Assembly (NCBI GenBank): GCA_002411015.1
Contig: DHPY01000106.1
Span: 435-55,252 of the forward strand
DNA length: 54,818 bases
Direction: 5' to 3'
From: Armatimonadetes bacterium UBA5352
GTDB lineage: Bacteria; Armatimonadota; Zipacnadia; Zipacnadales; UBA5352
Shown here: positions 17,765 through 27,401 of the stretch, one piece after another
Position numbering within the stretch: the stretch's first letter is position 1
Layout: each line of letters begins with the position of its first letter
Translations under genes and position numbers: made by a program
The notes under the pieces: generated by a model
The model's database searches: none
Seen by the model: only the letters and a program-made list of their open reading frames with translations
Told to the model about the DNA's origin: nothing

Positions 17765-17806
17765 GGTCCTCTACGCCTTCCTGCGTCAGATAGCTCGTTC
17801 CGGCGC

Positions 17807-18886
17807 TCAGACGCCGGCCTTTGCTGCCACTTGGCGCACCTTCGCCAGCACATCGCTGACGGAGGGCATGTTCCCGCCCGCCCTGCCGAGGAGGTCCACC
17901 GGGCAGCGGCCCTCCACCGCGAGCCGCACGTCCTCCACAAACTGCCCCATCGACAGCTCGACCACGAGGATCGCGCCGACGCGCTCGGACCACTCGCGGA
18001 TGGGGGCGGTGGGAAAGGGGAAGACGGTCTTCGGGCGCAACAGCCTCAGCCGCACCCCCGCCTCCTCCGCGCGCATGACCGCGCCCTCGCAGATCCGGGC
18101 GGAGATGCCGTAGGCGCAGAGGAGCACCTGCGGGTCATCGGAGCCGAACTCATCCCACTCCGTAATCTCCGCGGCGGCGCGCGCGTAGCGCTCCTCGTTG
18201 CGGATGTTGACCGCTTCCATCACGTCGAAGTCCACCCAGAGCGAGTTGATGATATTGCGCTCACGCGAGCCAGGAGCATGCGGCCCTACCGCGTAGGGGC
18301 GATCGGGCGGGGGCATCTCGGTGCGCGGGATCAGCGTGCATGGCTCCATCATGGAGGCAAGGATCGCGTCGCCCAGGATCATCACGATGTTCTGATAGCG
18401 GTCGGCCAGCTCAAACGCCCGCGCGGTGAAGTCATGAAGCTCCTGCACCGAGTAGGGGGTGAGGGTGATGCAGCGCCCGTCGCCGTGGCCTGCGCCGCGC
18501 GTCGACAGCCAGTAGTCCGACTGCGCGACCGCGACGTTCCCGAGCCCGGGGCCGCCGCGCACCATGTTCACGATGACCGCCGGAAGCTCAGCGCCGAGCA
18601 TGTATGACAGCCCCTCCTGCATCAGGGAGATGCCGGGGGAGGAGGAGGTGGTCATGACGCGCGCGCCGGCGGCTGAGGCGCCGTAGACCATGTTGATCGC
18701 GGCGACCTCAGACTCGGCCTGGAGGTAGACGCCGCCCACCTCCGGCATGTGCTCGGCCATGTACTCGGGGATCTTGTTCTGCGGAGTGATCGGGTAGCCG
18801 AAGAAGTGCCGGCAGCCACCGGCGATGCCACCCTCGGCCGTGGCCTCATTGCCGCTTATGAAGACGCGCCTGCGTTCCTCGCTCAT
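17807..18886 (-). CDS. korA: 2-oxoacid:ferredoxin oxidoreductase, alpha subunit (KorA/VorB-like)
   Basis: This 359-residue subunit begins VFISGNEATAEGGIAGGCRH, followed by FFGYPITPQNKIPEYMAEHM, the N-terminal pyrimidine-binding part of alpha chains. GARVMTTSSSPGISLMQEGL and VNMVRGGPGLGN continue the family pattern, and a C-terminal transketolase-like domain (about 250-350) follows. The GNEA start resembles proteins annotated VorB (branched-chain 2-oxoacids) as well as KorA, so the substrate is open. The ATG at 18886 was chosen because it forms an ATGA overlap with the korD stop. Confidence 0.9.
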   Translation of the reverse strand: MSEERRRVFISGNEATAEGGIAGGCRHFFGYPITPQNKIPEYMAEHMPEVGGVYLQAESEVAAINMVYGASAAGARVMTTSSSPGISLMQEGLSYMLGAELPAVIVNMVRGGPGLGNVAVAQSDYWLSTRGAGHGDGRCITLTPYSVQELHDFTARAFELADRYQNIVMILGDAILASMMEPCTLIPRTEMPPPDRPYAVGPHAPGSRERNIINSLWVDFDVMEAVNIRNEERYARAAAEITEWDEFGSDDPQVLLCAYGISARICEGAVMRAEEAGVRLRLLRPKTVFPFPTAPIREWSERVGAILVVELSMGQFVEDVRLAVEGRCPVDLLGRAGGNMPSVSDVLAKVRQVAAKAGV

Positions 18887-19086
18887 CGGTACACCTCGAT
18901 GCATACGCTCGGGCAGACGAGGCCACAGACGCCGCAGCCCGTGCACTTGCTCTCATCATCCATCTCTACAGGATAGAAGCCGCGCGAGTTCGTCTCGTCG
19001 CTGACCTTCAGCACCCCGCGCGGGCAGAATTCGACGCAGAGCATGCACTGCTTGCAGCGCTCCGCATCGACCTTCACCTTCGGCAT
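18883..19086 (-). CDS. korD: 2-oxoacid:ferredoxin oxidoreductase, ferredoxin-type delta subunit
   Basis: This 67-residue protein has two complete 4Fe-4S motifs, CKQCMLCVEFCP and CTGCGVCGLVCP, predicting two [4Fe-4S] clusters. It transfers electrons between the catalytic core and soluble ferredoxin. The start is probably MPKVKVDAERC at 19086. Its stop codon overlaps the korA ATG (ATGA), so the two are translationally coupled. It begins 12 nt after the recN stop, placing the oxidoreductase genes at the end of the long leftward transcript. Confidence 0.93.
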   Translation of the reverse strand: MPKVKVDAERCKQCMLCVEFCPRGVLKVSDETNSRGFYPVEMDDESKCTGCGVCGLVCPSVCIEVYR

Positions 19087-19098
19087 AGCGATCATCTC

Positions 19099-20856
19099 TC
19101 AGTCAGTCTGATTGCTCTTCAGTGCGCCCCGCATCCGCTCGCGCGTGCGCCGCGCCTCGGCCAGCATCTCCGCCGCATTCGTGCGCGCGGTCGTCGCGGT
19201 ATCACTCTGGCCCATCATACGTGCGATCTCTGAGACGCGCTCCTCACCGGTCAGTTCAGCGAGCGCCACGAACGTACGCTCGCCCTCGACGGACTTGCTC
19301 ACCTGCAGGTGCGTGTCGGCGTGACACGCGATCTGCGGCAGGTGCGTGATGCACAGCACCTGCGCCCACGACGAGACCGCGACGAGCTTCTCCGCCACCG
19401 CGAGGGCGGTGCGCCCGCCGATGTTCGCGTCAACCTCATCGAACACGATCGTGGGGACTTCGCTGCCCGCGGCACAGACGGACTTGAAGACGAGCATCAC
19501 GCGCGAGAGTTCGCCGCCGGAGGCCACGCTCGAGAGCGGCCGCAGCGGCTCGCCCGGGTTCGCGCTGAGCATGAAGCGCACGCGGTCGATTCCGCCAGCA
19601 TCCGCGGACCACCGGCGTCCCTCCGCGTCCGGCAGACCCTCCTCATCGGCATCGGCCTCGACGGCCACCTCGAAGCGCGCGCGGTCCATCCCAAGCGGCC
19701 GCAGCTCCTCCTCCACGCGCCGCGAGAGCTCCTCGGCAAGCTCCCGGCGCGACTGCGAGAGCGCCTCCGCGCGCCTCCCCGCCTCCAGCCTGAGGGCCTC
19801 GATCCGCGCGCCCAGTTCGCCGGCGGATTGCTCCGCCCCTTCCAGCTCCGCGATCTCCGCCTGCGCCCCCTCGCGGAACTCAAGCATCTCGCGCACCGTG
19901 TCGCCGTACTTGCGCTTCAGGCCGGCAATGAGGTTCAGCCGCGCCTCAACCTCGTTGATGCGCTCCGGGTCCTCCTCCATCGCCTCGAGGTAGGCCCGAA
20001 TCAACCGGGCGGCATCTTCCGCCTGCGACACCGCGTCGAGGAGCAGCCCCGCCGCGGCTTCAAGCTTCGTATCAATCTTCGCAAGCTCGTCGGCATTGTC
20101 CTGAGCCACCCGAAGCTGCTCCACCGCGCCGCCGGATTCGTCGCCACGAAGCGCGTCCCACGCAGCCAGCAGGCCCTCGCGCAGCTTCTCGTAGTGCATC
20201 AGGCGCGCGCGCTCGGCCGCAAGCTCCTCGTCCTCATCGGGGGAGAGGCCCGCGTCATCAAGCTCCTGCACCTGGTAGCGCAGCAGGTCGAGGCGCTGGG
20301 CTCGGGTGCGCTCGTCGGTCGCGAGCTTCTCTCGCCGCCGAATCGCCTCGCTCAGCTCGCGCCACGTCTCGGCGAAGCGGCCAAGCAGTGCGAGGTGCTC
20401 CTGCCCGCCGAAGGCGTCGAGGAAGCGCCGGTGGCTGCGCTCGTGGATCAGCGACTGGTGCTCGTGCTGGCCGTGGATGTCCGCAAGGTGCTCGCCGATC
20501 GCGCGCAGGTCGGCCATCGTCGAGGCCTCGCCGCAGATGCGGTAGGAGCTGCGGCCGGCGGAGATGGTGCGCGCGAGGGAGATGCAGCCGTCCTCGGCCG
20601 CGATCCCGCGGCTCTCCATCGCCGACCGCGCCGCCGGGGCGTCGCTGAGGTCGAAGAGCGCCTCAACGTTCGCGCGCTGGGCGCCGCCGCGGATGGCGTC
20701 GGAGGTGATCCGCTCACCGAGGGCGGCGTTGAGCGCGTCGATGATGATGGACTTGCCTGCGCCCGTCTCGCCGGTGAGGGCGATCAGTCCGGGCGTGAGG
20801 TCTATCTCCAGCGCATCAATCAGCGCGAAGTTCTCAATCCGAAGCGTGCGCAGCAT
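19099..20856 (-). CDS. recN: DNA repair protein RecN
   Basis: This 585-residue SMC-like ATPase acts in double-strand-break repair. MLRTLRIENFALIDALEIDL begins the protein and fixes the start at 20856. Walker A is GETGAGKSIII near residues 31-41. A central coiled-coil region (about 150-390) rich in Glu, Arg and Ala follows. The C-terminal half has the signature VASGGELSRVMLVFK, Walker B TIVFDEVDANIGG and a conserved CITHLPQIACHADTH. The length is close to the usual 550-570. It lies 50 nt after nadK, the same neighbour order as in several Gram-positive groups. Confidence 0.96.
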   Translation of the reverse strand: MLRTLRIENFALIDALEIDLTPGLIALTGETGAGKSIIIDALNAALGERITSDAIRGGAQRANVEALFDLSDAPAARSAMESRGIAAEDGCISLARTISAGRSSYRICGEASTMADLRAIGEHLADIHGQHEHQSLIHERSHRRFLDAFGGQEHLALLGRFAETWRELSEAIRRREKLATDERTRAQRLDLLRYQVQELDDAGLSPDEDEELAAERARLMHYEKLREGLLAAWDALRGDESGGAVEQLRVAQDNADELAKIDTKLEAAAGLLLDAVSQAEDAARLIRAYLEAMEEDPERINEVEARLNLIAGLKRKYGDTVREMLEFREGAQAEIAELEGAEQSAGELGARIEALRLEAGRRAEALSQSRRELAEELSRRVEEELRPLGMDRARFEVAVEADADEEGLPDAEGRRWSADAGGIDRVRFMLSANPGEPLRPLSSVASGGELSRVMLVFKSVCAAGSEVPTIVFDEVDANIGGRTALAVAEKLVAVSSWAQVLCITHLPQIACHADTHLQVSKSVEGERTFVALAELTGEERVSEIARMMGQSDTATTARTNAAEMLAEARRTRERMRGALKSNQTD

Positions 20857-20906
20857 CTGTGCGGTTTCCTGCCGTTTCCCGGCGATCTGTGTCAGGCGTG
20901 ATCCCG

Positions 20907-21785
20907 CTAGCGCGTTTCTCCCCAGCGGAGCTTCGTTCGCAGGCGGTCGTAGAACGTGCGGCGGCCGAGCCGCACCACGCGCGCCCGGCACTCCGCCCGC
21001 GTCACCTGCACCTCGTCCTCCGGCTCGAGGCTCACCGTCTCCTGGCCGTCGATCGTGAGCGCCATCCCCTCCTGCGGCTCGCGCGATGGCTCGATGGTGA
21101 CGCTGACCGTCGTGCTCGCCTCCATCACCAGCGGCCGCATGGTGAGCGTGTGCGGGCAGATCGCGGTGATCAGGATAGCCTCCACGTTCGGGTGCACGAT
21201 CGCCCCACCCGCGGAGAGCGAGTAGGCGGTCGAGCCAGTGGGGCTGGAGACGATCAGCCCGTCGGCGCCGAAGCGCGTCTCCCCGTTGCCGTTCAGGCGC
21301 AGCGTCAGCCTCACCAGCCGCCTGAAGCTGCCGGTCGCCATCACCGCGTCATTGAGGCCCAGCAACTTCGCCACGACCTCCCCGTGCCGGTGCACCTCGA
21401 CCGCCAGCATCATCCGCTCGTCGATCGTGAATTCACCCGCGAGGATCCGCTCAATCTCATCGAGCACCCACGACGGCTCCTCCTCCGCAAGGAAGCCGAA
21501 GCCGCCGAGGTCCACCCCGAGCAGCGGAGTGCCGATCGGCGCCATCATCCTGGCCGCGGAGAGGAACGTGCCATCGCCGCCCATCACCAGCATGAGGTCC
21601 GGGCGCACCTCGGCCACGTCATCACACGTGGAGCCGGGCAGTCCGCAGGCCTCAGCCAGCGCCTTGGTGAAGACCACCTCGGCGCCGGCCTGCTCAAGCA
21701 ACTCCACCGCCCGCCGCGTAGCTTCCTGCGCGTGGGGCTTGTGCAGCGCGGTTGTGATCGCGACGCTTCTGATCGGCTCCGGCAT
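20907..21785 (-). CDS. nadK: NAD kinase
   Basis: This 292-residue cytoplasmic enzyme phosphorylates NAD to NADP. The nucleotide-binding GGDGTFLSAAR is near residues 72-82. The next motif reads GVDLGGFGFLAE, where GINLGRLGFL is more usual. GLNDAVM and the glycine/serine motif GADGLIVSSPTGSTAYSLSA are present. ATG 21785 is preferred because GGAGGGA lies 9 nt before it; an in-frame GTG at 21803 overlaps that site. It sits between a TPR protein gene and recN. Confidence 0.94.
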   Translation of the reverse strand: MPEPIRSVAITTALHKPHAQEATRRAVELLEQAGAEVVFTKALAEACGLPGSTCDDVAEVRPDLMLVMGGDGTFLSAARMMAPIGTPLLGVDLGGFGFLAEEEPSWVLDEIERILAGEFTIDERMMLAVEVHRHGEVVAKLLGLNDAVMATGSFRRLVRLTLRLNGNGETRFGADGLIVSSPTGSTAYSLSAGGAIVHPNVEAILITAICPHTLTMRPLVMEASTTVSVTIEPSREPQEGMALTIDGQETVSLEPEDEVQVTRAECRARVVRLGRRTFYDRLRTKLRWGETR

Positions 21786-21839
21786 GGATGCGCTTCCCTC
21801 CACCTGTCCTGAAGAAGCCTCAGCTTCCTCGCGTCGCCG

Positions 21840-23327
21840 CTACCCGGTCGCGGCGGCCTCGCCCAGCTTGTTCTGCAGCCGCTCGAAGTTGCTCTTCGCG
21901 GGCGCATACTCCGGGTCAATCTCCAGCGCCTTGCGGTACTGCTCCAGCGCCTCGGTGAGGTTATCCTGCTTCTCCAGCGCCACGCCGAGGTTGTTCAGCG
22001 CGTAGACGTAGTTCGGGTTGGTCTCCAGCGCCGCGCGGAAGTGTACGACCGCCTCGGCCAGCTCGTTCTGGCGGAAGTAGATCAGCCCGGCGTTGTTGTG
22101 CGCCTCAAGGTTCGCGGGCTCCAGCTCAAGGCAGCGCAGATACGCCGGCAGCGCGCGCTCGTAGTCCTTCTGCGCGTAGTAGAGGTTCCCGAGGCCGCAG
22201 TGTGCGGCCGCCGAGTCCGGGAAGCGCGTGGTGACATCCTGCCACTGCGCCAGCGCCTCCTGCGGCTGCTCCCCCGCCTCCAGCGCCAGCGCGAGGTTGA
22301 TGTGCGCGACCTGCAGCGCCGGGTTCGCCGCGATGGCCCTGCGGAAGTAATCCACCGCTTCGGCGGATCGCTTCTGCGCATGCAGCGCTGATCCGAGGTT
22401 GTTCAGCGTGTTCGCGTCATCGGGGCGGATCTGCAGCGCGCTCTCATACGCCGTCGCTGCCTGTGCGCAATCGCCGAGCGCCTCATACGCGAGGCCCTGG
22501 TTGTAGCGCGCCGCGAAGCTGGTCGGGTCAAGCTCAGCCGCACGCGTCCAGTGCGTCGCGGCGTCGGCAGCCTGGCCCTTGTTGTAGAGCGCCAGGCCGA
22601 GGCCGATGTGAGCCTCGACGATGTCCGCGTTGACCGCGAGCGCCGCTTCGTAGGCCGCGACCGCGCTGTCCCACTCGCCCGCCTTCACGAAGAGCGTGCC
22701 GAGGATGGTCTGCACGTTCGCGTCCTGCGGGTTGATCTCCCGCGCTGCTTCGAACTCGCGCAGCGCCTTCGGATCGCCGGCCTTGCGCAGGGCGTGACCG
22801 AAGGAAACGTGCGTCTCAAAGTCGTCCGGCCGGATCTCCAGCGCCCGGTTGTACGCATTGAACGCCTGCTCATACTGCGCCTGCCGCGCGTAGAGGTTCG
22901 CGAGGTTATACTGCGCGTCGAAGTACTCCGGGTCCTTCGCCAGCGCCGCCTGATATTGCTCGCCCGCGGCCGCGAGATCGCCGGTCGCGAGGTAGGCGTT
23001 GCCGAGATTGTTGTAGCTCACCGCGTAGTCCGGATCGAGCTCAATGGACCGGCGCAGGTTCGCGATCGCGGCCTCAGTGTCGCCAAGCTGCAGCGAGACC
23101 GAGCCGAGCCACACGAGGATGGTGGGGTCATCCGGGCGGGCCTCCAGAGCGGCCGTGAACGCATCTCGCGCCTCTGCAAGCTGTCCGCCCTCGTAGCACT
23201 GCACTCCCTGGTTGAAACTCGCAAGGCCGGCATCGGTTTCCTGTGCCCATGTATGGCGGCTTCCGAGCACGATGATCGCTGCTGCGACGAGCGCGACGCT
23301 CCAGCCCCTGAGGTTGCGGTGTCCCAT
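21840..23327 (-). CDS. Exported tetratricopeptide repeat protein
   Basis: The protein has 495 residues. A signal peptide (MGHRNLRGW, hydrophobic core, cleavage near TWAQE) is followed by about 12-13 tandem TPR units covering almost the whole chain, with the usual pattern of W/L, G/Y, A and P at 34-residue spacing (for example NNLGNAYLATGDLAAAGEQY). There is no enzymatic domain. It is probably a periplasmic or surface scaffold; the partner is unknown. ATG 23327 was chosen because it starts the signal peptide. The gene lies between dxs and nadK, where Bacillus has a TlyA-like protein and argR instead. Confidence 0.85.
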   Translation of the reverse strand: MGHRNLRGWSVALVAAAIIVLGSRHTWAQETDAGLASFNQGVQCYEGGQLAEARDAFTAALEARPDDPTILVWLGSVSLQLGDTEAAIANLRRSIELDPDYAVSYNNLGNAYLATGDLAAAGEQYQAALAKDPEYFDAQYNLANLYARQAQYEQAFNAYNRALEIRPDDFETHVSFGHALRKAGDPKALREFEAAREINPQDANVQTILGTLFVKAGEWDSAVAAYEAALAVNADIVEAHIGLGLALYNKGQAADAATHWTRAAELDPTSFAARYNQGLAYEALGDCAQAATAYESALQIRPDDANTLNNLGSALHAQKRSAEAVDYFRRAIAANPALQVAHINLALALEAGEQPQEALAQWQDVTTRFPDSAAAHCGLGNLYYAQKDYERALPAYLRCLELEPANLEAHNNAGLIYFRQNELAEAVVHFRAALETNPNYVYALNNLGVALEKQDNLTEALEQYRKALEIDPEYAPAKSNFERLQNKLGEAAATG

Positions 23328-23419
23328 CTTCCGACCACTCCTTGTCGGCCTGTTGTAGCCACTTCGCGGCGGCCCCGCGCCGCCTGAGGAGATGGGCAGC
23401 ACTGCCCACCCCGGGCGCG

Positions 23420-25294
23420 TCAGCGCAACAAGTCTCGTACCGCCTCGGCGATACCCTCGGGCGTCAGGTTCCACTGCGCGAGCAGCACCGATGTGCCTCC
23501 CGCCTGCACGAACTCATCGCCGATGCCCAGCCTGCGCAGGCGGACATCGCGCATGCCTGCATCCACCAGCGCCTCGGCGACCGCCGAGCCGAAGCCACCC
23601 GCGAGGATGCCCTCCTCCACGGTGACGATCGCCCGCGTCTCCTCCGCCAGCGAACGCAGAAGCTCCTCGTCCAGAGGCTTCACGAAGCGAGCATTGACCA
23701 CGGCCGCCTCGATGCCCTCCTGTGCCAGCACCTCAGCGGCCTCCAGCGCACGGTACACGAGCGGGCCGAGCGCAAAGATCGCGACCTGTGTGCCCTCGCG
23801 CATCACCCGCGCTTTGCCCACCGGCAGGGCCTCGGGCTCGCGCGCTACCTCGACGCCCTCGCCCTCGCCGCGGGGGTAGCGCAGACTGGTCGGGCCATCA
23901 AGCGCCAGTGCGGTCACGAGCATGTCCTGCAGGTCCGCCTCATCCGCGGGCGCCATCACGGTCATCTCGGGGATCTGTCGCATGTAGGCAATGTCGAAGA
24001 CACCGTGGTGGGTCGGCCCGTCGTCTCCAACCAGCCCGCCGCGATCGAGCGCGAAGACCACCGGGAGGTTCTGTAGCGCGACATCGTGGATGATCTGGTC
24101 GTAGGAGCGCTGCAGGAAAGTGGAGTAGACCGCCACGACCGGCTTCATCCCCGCGGCCGCAAGCCCTGCCGCGAAGGTCACTGCGTGCTCCTCCGCCAGG
24201 CCCACATCGAAAGTGCGCGAGGGAAAGCGGCGGTTGAAGCACTCCACGCCGGTCCCGTCGGCCATCGCAGCCGTGATGGCTACGATCCGGTCATCATTGT
24301 CCGCCGCGCGACAGAGCGCATCGCCGAAGACCGCGCTGTAGGTCGGCGCCTTCCGCTTCTTCTCGGACTTCCCGGTCTTCACGTCGAAGCCGCCGGTCGA
24401 GTGGAAGCTTCGCGGGTCGTCCTCGGCGGGCTTGTAGCCGCGGCCCTTGTGCGTGAAGGCATGCACCAGAACCGGCCCGGGGAGGCGGATCGCCTGCCCG
24501 AGCATGTCCATCAGTTCATCGAGATCGTGACCGTCTATCGGCCCGAGGTAGGTGAAGCCGAGTGTCTCGAAGAGCATTCCGGGCACGACCATTCCCTTGA
24601 CGCCGTCGCGGAAGCGGTCCATCGCAAGCACCATGGACTGGCCCATCGGCAGCCTCTCGAGCATCCGGGCGAGGTCCTCGCGCGCACGGCGGATCGCGGG
24701 CGTCACGTTCGCGCGCAGCATCGCGAGGTGCGATGAGAGCGCGCCCACGTTCTTCGCGATGGACATCTCGTTATCGTTGAGCACCACGGTGATGTCCGTG
24801 CCGAGGTGCCCGGCGGCGTTGAGGCCCTCGAACGCCAGCCCGCCGGTCAGCGCGCCATCGCCGATGACCGCGACCACCCGCTCCGACGAGCGCCGCAGGT
24901 CGCGGGCCAGCGCGAAGCCCAGCGCCGCGGAGATGGACGTGCTCCCATGCCCGGCACCGAAGGGATCGTGCTCGCTCTCATTGCGCTTGGTGAAGCCGGC
25001 CACGCCCTCATACTGCCGGAGCGTTGCGAAATTCGCCTGCCGCCCGGTCAGGAGCTTGTGGGTGTAGCTCTGATGGCTCACGTCCCAGATGATGCGGTCG
25101 CGCGGAGACTCCAGCACCGCGTGCAGGGCCAGTGTCAGCTCAACCACGCCGAGGTTGGAGGCGAGATGGCCTCCGGTCTCGGCGACCGTCGAGATGATCC
25201 GCTCGCGTATCTGTGCGGCCAGCGCCTCGAGGTCGGAGACGCTCAGGCCCCTCAAATCCGCGGGGGAATCGATATCCTCAAGCTTTTTCGGCAT
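23420..25294 (-). CDS. dxs: 1-deoxy-D-xylulose-5-phosphate synthase
   Basis: This 624-residue TPP enzyme condenses pyruvate and glyceraldehyde 3-phosphate, the first step of the MEP isoprenoid pathway. GGHLASNLGVVELTLALH starts the conserved part. GDGALTGGLAFEGLNAAG carries the TPP/Mg motif near residue 150, DVGLAEEHAVTFAAGLA holds the catalytic glutamate near 366, and DDGPTHHGVFD follows. The length is normal. Its start overlaps the 3' end of xseB by 17 nt, implying coupled translation. An ispA gene, usual between xseB and dxs in Bacillus, is missing here. Confidence 0.97.
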   Translation of the reverse strand: MPKKLEDIDSPADLRGLSVSDLEALAAQIRERIISTVAETGGHLASNLGVVELTLALHAVLESPRDRIIWDVSHQSYTHKLLTGRQANFATLRQYEGVAGFTKRNESEHDPFGAGHGSTSISAALGFALARDLRRSSERVVAVIGDGALTGGLAFEGLNAAGHLGTDITVVLNDNEMSIAKNVGALSSHLAMLRANVTPAIRRAREDLARMLERLPMGQSMVLAMDRFRDGVKGMVVPGMLFETLGFTYLGPIDGHDLDELMDMLGQAIRLPGPVLVHAFTHKGRGYKPAEDDPRSFHSTGGFDVKTGKSEKKRKAPTYSAVFGDALCRAADNDDRIVAITAAMADGTGVECFNRRFPSRTFDVGLAEEHAVTFAAGLAAAGMKPVVAVYSTFLQRSYDQIIHDVALQNLPVVFALDRGGLVGDDGPTHHGVFDIAYMRQIPEMTVMAPADEADLQDMLVTALALDGPTSLRYPRGEGEGVEVAREPEALPVGKARVMREGTQVAIFALGPLVYRALEAAEVLAQEGIEAAVVNARFVKPLDEELLRSLAEETRAIVTVEEGILAGGFGSAVAEALVDAGMRDVRLRRLGIGDEFVQAGGTSVLLAQWNLTPEGIAEAVRDLLR

Positions 25295-25535
25295 TCATAT
25301 CACCGCTGGAGAAGGGCTCGGTGGCCCCCTCCTCATTGACGAGTTGCTCTATCCGCGTCTCCGCCTCGGCCAGCAGCACCGCGCAGCGCTTGCGCAGCGC
25401 CATCGCGCGCTCGAAACGGTCCAGCATGCGCTCAAGCTCAACCTGGCCGCTCTCAAGCTCCCCGACGATCTGCTCAAGCTCGCCGAGAGCCTCCTCAAAC
25501 GCCAGTTCCTCGACCTTCCTGTCTCCCTCAGACAT
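25278..25535 (-). CDS. xseB: Exodeoxyribonuclease VII small subunit
   Basis: This 85-residue protein has the two-helix XseB pattern: FEEALGELEQIVGELESGQV, then LERMLDRFERAMALRKRCAV. It forms exonuclease VII with XseA, degrading single-stranded DNA. Its start overlaps the xseA stop by 8 nt and its end overlaps the dxs start by 17 nt, so all three are coupled. The slightly long acidic tail after the second helix falls in the overlap with dxs. Confidence 0.94.
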   Translation of the reverse strand: MSEGDRKVEELAFEEALGELEQIVGELESGQVELERMLDRFERAMALRKRCAVLLAEAETRIEQLVNEEGATEPFSSGDMNAEKA

Positions 25536-26919
25536 CCGGGTGCTCCGTAACCGTCCCGGTCACGCGCGCGTCGATGGTTCCGTCCGCCACCGAGACAAAG
25601 ATACCGTCCTCCGGCTGCACCTGCGCGATGCTCCGCACCAGACGCTGGTCCTCATGCCGCCAGACGAGCGCATAGCCGCGCTCGAGCACCTGGTTGGGGT
25701 CCAGCGCCCGCAGAGACGCCTCCGCGGCGCCGATGCGCGCTCCGAGCCGCTCGCTCCGCCGCTCCACCGCCACCCGCGCCCGCCGCGCTCCGTCTGCTAT
25801 CCGCAGGCGCCGCTCTTCGAAGCCGAGCAGCCGCCCGCGCAGTTTCGCGTCGCGCGCGCGCAGCGACAGGTCCGTCCGCGTCAATCGGGCATGCAGCCGC
25901 TCCGTCGCGAGGTCGAGCGCGCGCGTGGCGCGCAGCCCCGCCTCATCCAGCCGCTGCCAGCGCGGCTCGAGCACGCTCAGTGGCCGCTCCATCGTCGGGC
26001 GCCGGCAGATCGCTTCAAGGCGCGAACCGCCGCCGGTCAGCACCCGCTCAAGCGCAGTGTACGCCCGCCCGCCGAGCCGCTCCAGTGAGGCCGCAAGCTC
26101 GCAGACATCAGGCACCGCAAGCTCCCCCGCCGCGGAGGGCGTGGGCGCGCGCAGATCGGCGACATCATCGCAGAGGCTCACATCGGTCTCGTGGCCGACG
26201 GCGCTGATCACCGGGACAGGGCATGCGAATACTGCGCGCACAACCCTCTCATCATAGAACGCCCAGAGGTCCTCAAGCGATCCCCCGCCGCGCGCCACGA
26301 TGACGACATCGGCCCTGCAGGCGCTGCTGGCGAGGGCAATCGAGCGCGCGACACTCTCCGGCGCCGCCTCGCCCTGCACGATCGTGGGCACGACGATCAC
26401 ATGCGCGGGCGGGAAGCGGCGCGAGATGACGCTGATCAGGTCGCGCACCGCGGCTCCGGTCGGCGAGGTCACGAGCGCGATGCGCCGGGGGAAGCGGGGG
26501 AGAGGGCGCTTGCGCGATGGCTCGAAGAGGCCCTCGGCCTCCAGCTTCGCCCGGAGCTTCGCCACCGCCGCCGCCAGTTCGCCCGCACCGTCGGGGCGCA
26601 TGGAGCGCACGATGAGCTGGTACTGGCCGCGCGGCTCGTAGACGGTCACGTTGCCGAACGCGATCACGCGCTGCCCGTGCTCCGGGTCGAAGCCGAGGCG
26701 GCAGGCATCACCGCGGAAGCAGACGCAGCCAAGCTGGCTGCCCTCGTCCTTCAGTGAGAAGTACAGGTGGCCGGAGCGGTGGGAGGTGAAGTTCGAGATC
26801 TCACCGCGCACCGCGACCTGACTCAGCACCTCGTCCTGATCGATCAGTCGCTTCACGTAGGCGGTCAGTTGCGAGACGGTGAGCGATCCCGGCGCGCGCT
26901 CCTGTGCCATCCGGCTCAC
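25528..26919 (-). CDS. xseA: Exodeoxyribonuclease VII large subunit
   Basis: This 463-residue protein begins with an OB-fold DNA-binding domain (SLTVSQLTAYVKRLIDQDEV, then VRGEISNFTSHRSGHLYFSL). The catalytic region has RIALVTSPTGAAVRDLISVI and VVIVARGGGSLEDLWAF, and ISAVGHETDVSLCDDVADLR is the typical active-site segment. A long helical region and a C-terminal GYALV motif complete the usual architecture. GTG 26919 is favoured: it overlaps the nusB stop as GTGA and has GGAGAAGG at good spacing; ATG 26910 is the alternative. Confidence 0.95.
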   Translation of the reverse strand: MSRMAQERAPGSLTVSQLTAYVKRLIDQDEVLSQVAVRGEISNFTSHRSGHLYFSLKDEGSQLGCVCFRGDACRLGFDPEHGQRVIAFGNVTVYEPRGQYQLIVRSMRPDGAGELAAAVAKLRAKLEAEGLFEPSRKRPLPRFPRRIALVTSPTGAAVRDLISVISRRFPPAHVIVVPTIVQGEAAPESVARSIALASSACRADVVIVARGGGSLEDLWAFYDERVVRAVFACPVPVISAVGHETDVSLCDDVADLRAPTPSAAGELAVPDVCELAASLERLGGRAYTALERVLTGGGSRLEAICRRPTMERPLSVLEPRWQRLDEAGLRATRALDLATERLHARLTRTDLSLRARDAKLRGRLLGFEERRLRIADGARRARVAVERRSERLGARIGAAEASLRALDPNQVLERGYALVWRHEDQRLVRSIAQVQPEDGIFVSVADGTIDARVTGTVTEHPDV

Positions 26920-27389
26920 GCCTTCTCCGCCGTCAGGCCCTCTTCGCGCGCGAGCGTCGCCAGCACTCCGTTCACGAACTTCCCGGAGGCCGGGGTCCCG
27001 TAGGTCTTCGCGAGCTCCACCGCCTCATTGAAGACGACGCTCACCGGCGTCTCAGGCACCCCCAGCAGCTCAGCGGCGGCCACGCGCAGCACGTTCCGGT
27101 CGGTGGCGGGCATGCGCTCGAGCGTCCAGTCGCGCGCCAGCCGCTCGATCTCGGCGTCGATCTTCTCCTGGCGCATATAGTACGCCTCAAGAAGCCGCAC
27201 CGCGAACTCCTCGATCTCGGGCCGGAGCTTGCGCCGCTCGTCCGGCGGCATCTCCCAGATCTCAGCGAGCAGATCCATGGTGGGAGCGAGTCGGCCCATC
27301 GACTCACCGGCCTTGAATCCGCCCAGATCAGCTTGAAAAAGCACAGAGAGCGCGAGTTCGCGCCCTCGCCTGCGTGCACCCTCAGGCAC
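26916..27389 (-). CDS. nusB: Transcription antitermination protein NusB
   Basis: This 157-residue all-helical protein is part of the complex that prevents premature termination in rRNA operons. RRRGRELALSVLFQADLGG at the N-terminus, ERMPATDRNVLRVAAAELLG in the middle and VFNEAVELAKTYG with SGKFVNGVLATLAREE at the C-terminus are family features. The start is a GTG at 27389 with a weak ribosome-binding site. It is followed by coupled xseA and preceded by a small membrane protein gene, the order seen near accBC in Gram-positive bacteria. Confidence 0.95.
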   Translation of the reverse strand: MPEGARRRGRELALSVLFQADLGGFKAGESMGRLAPTMDLLAEIWEMPPDERRKLRPEIEEFAVRLLEAYYMRQEKIDAEIERLARDWTLERMPATDRNVLRVAAAELLGVPETPVSVVFNEAVELAKTYGTPASGKFVNGVLATLAREEGLTAEKA

Positions 27390-27401
27390 GGGAACACCCC
27401 A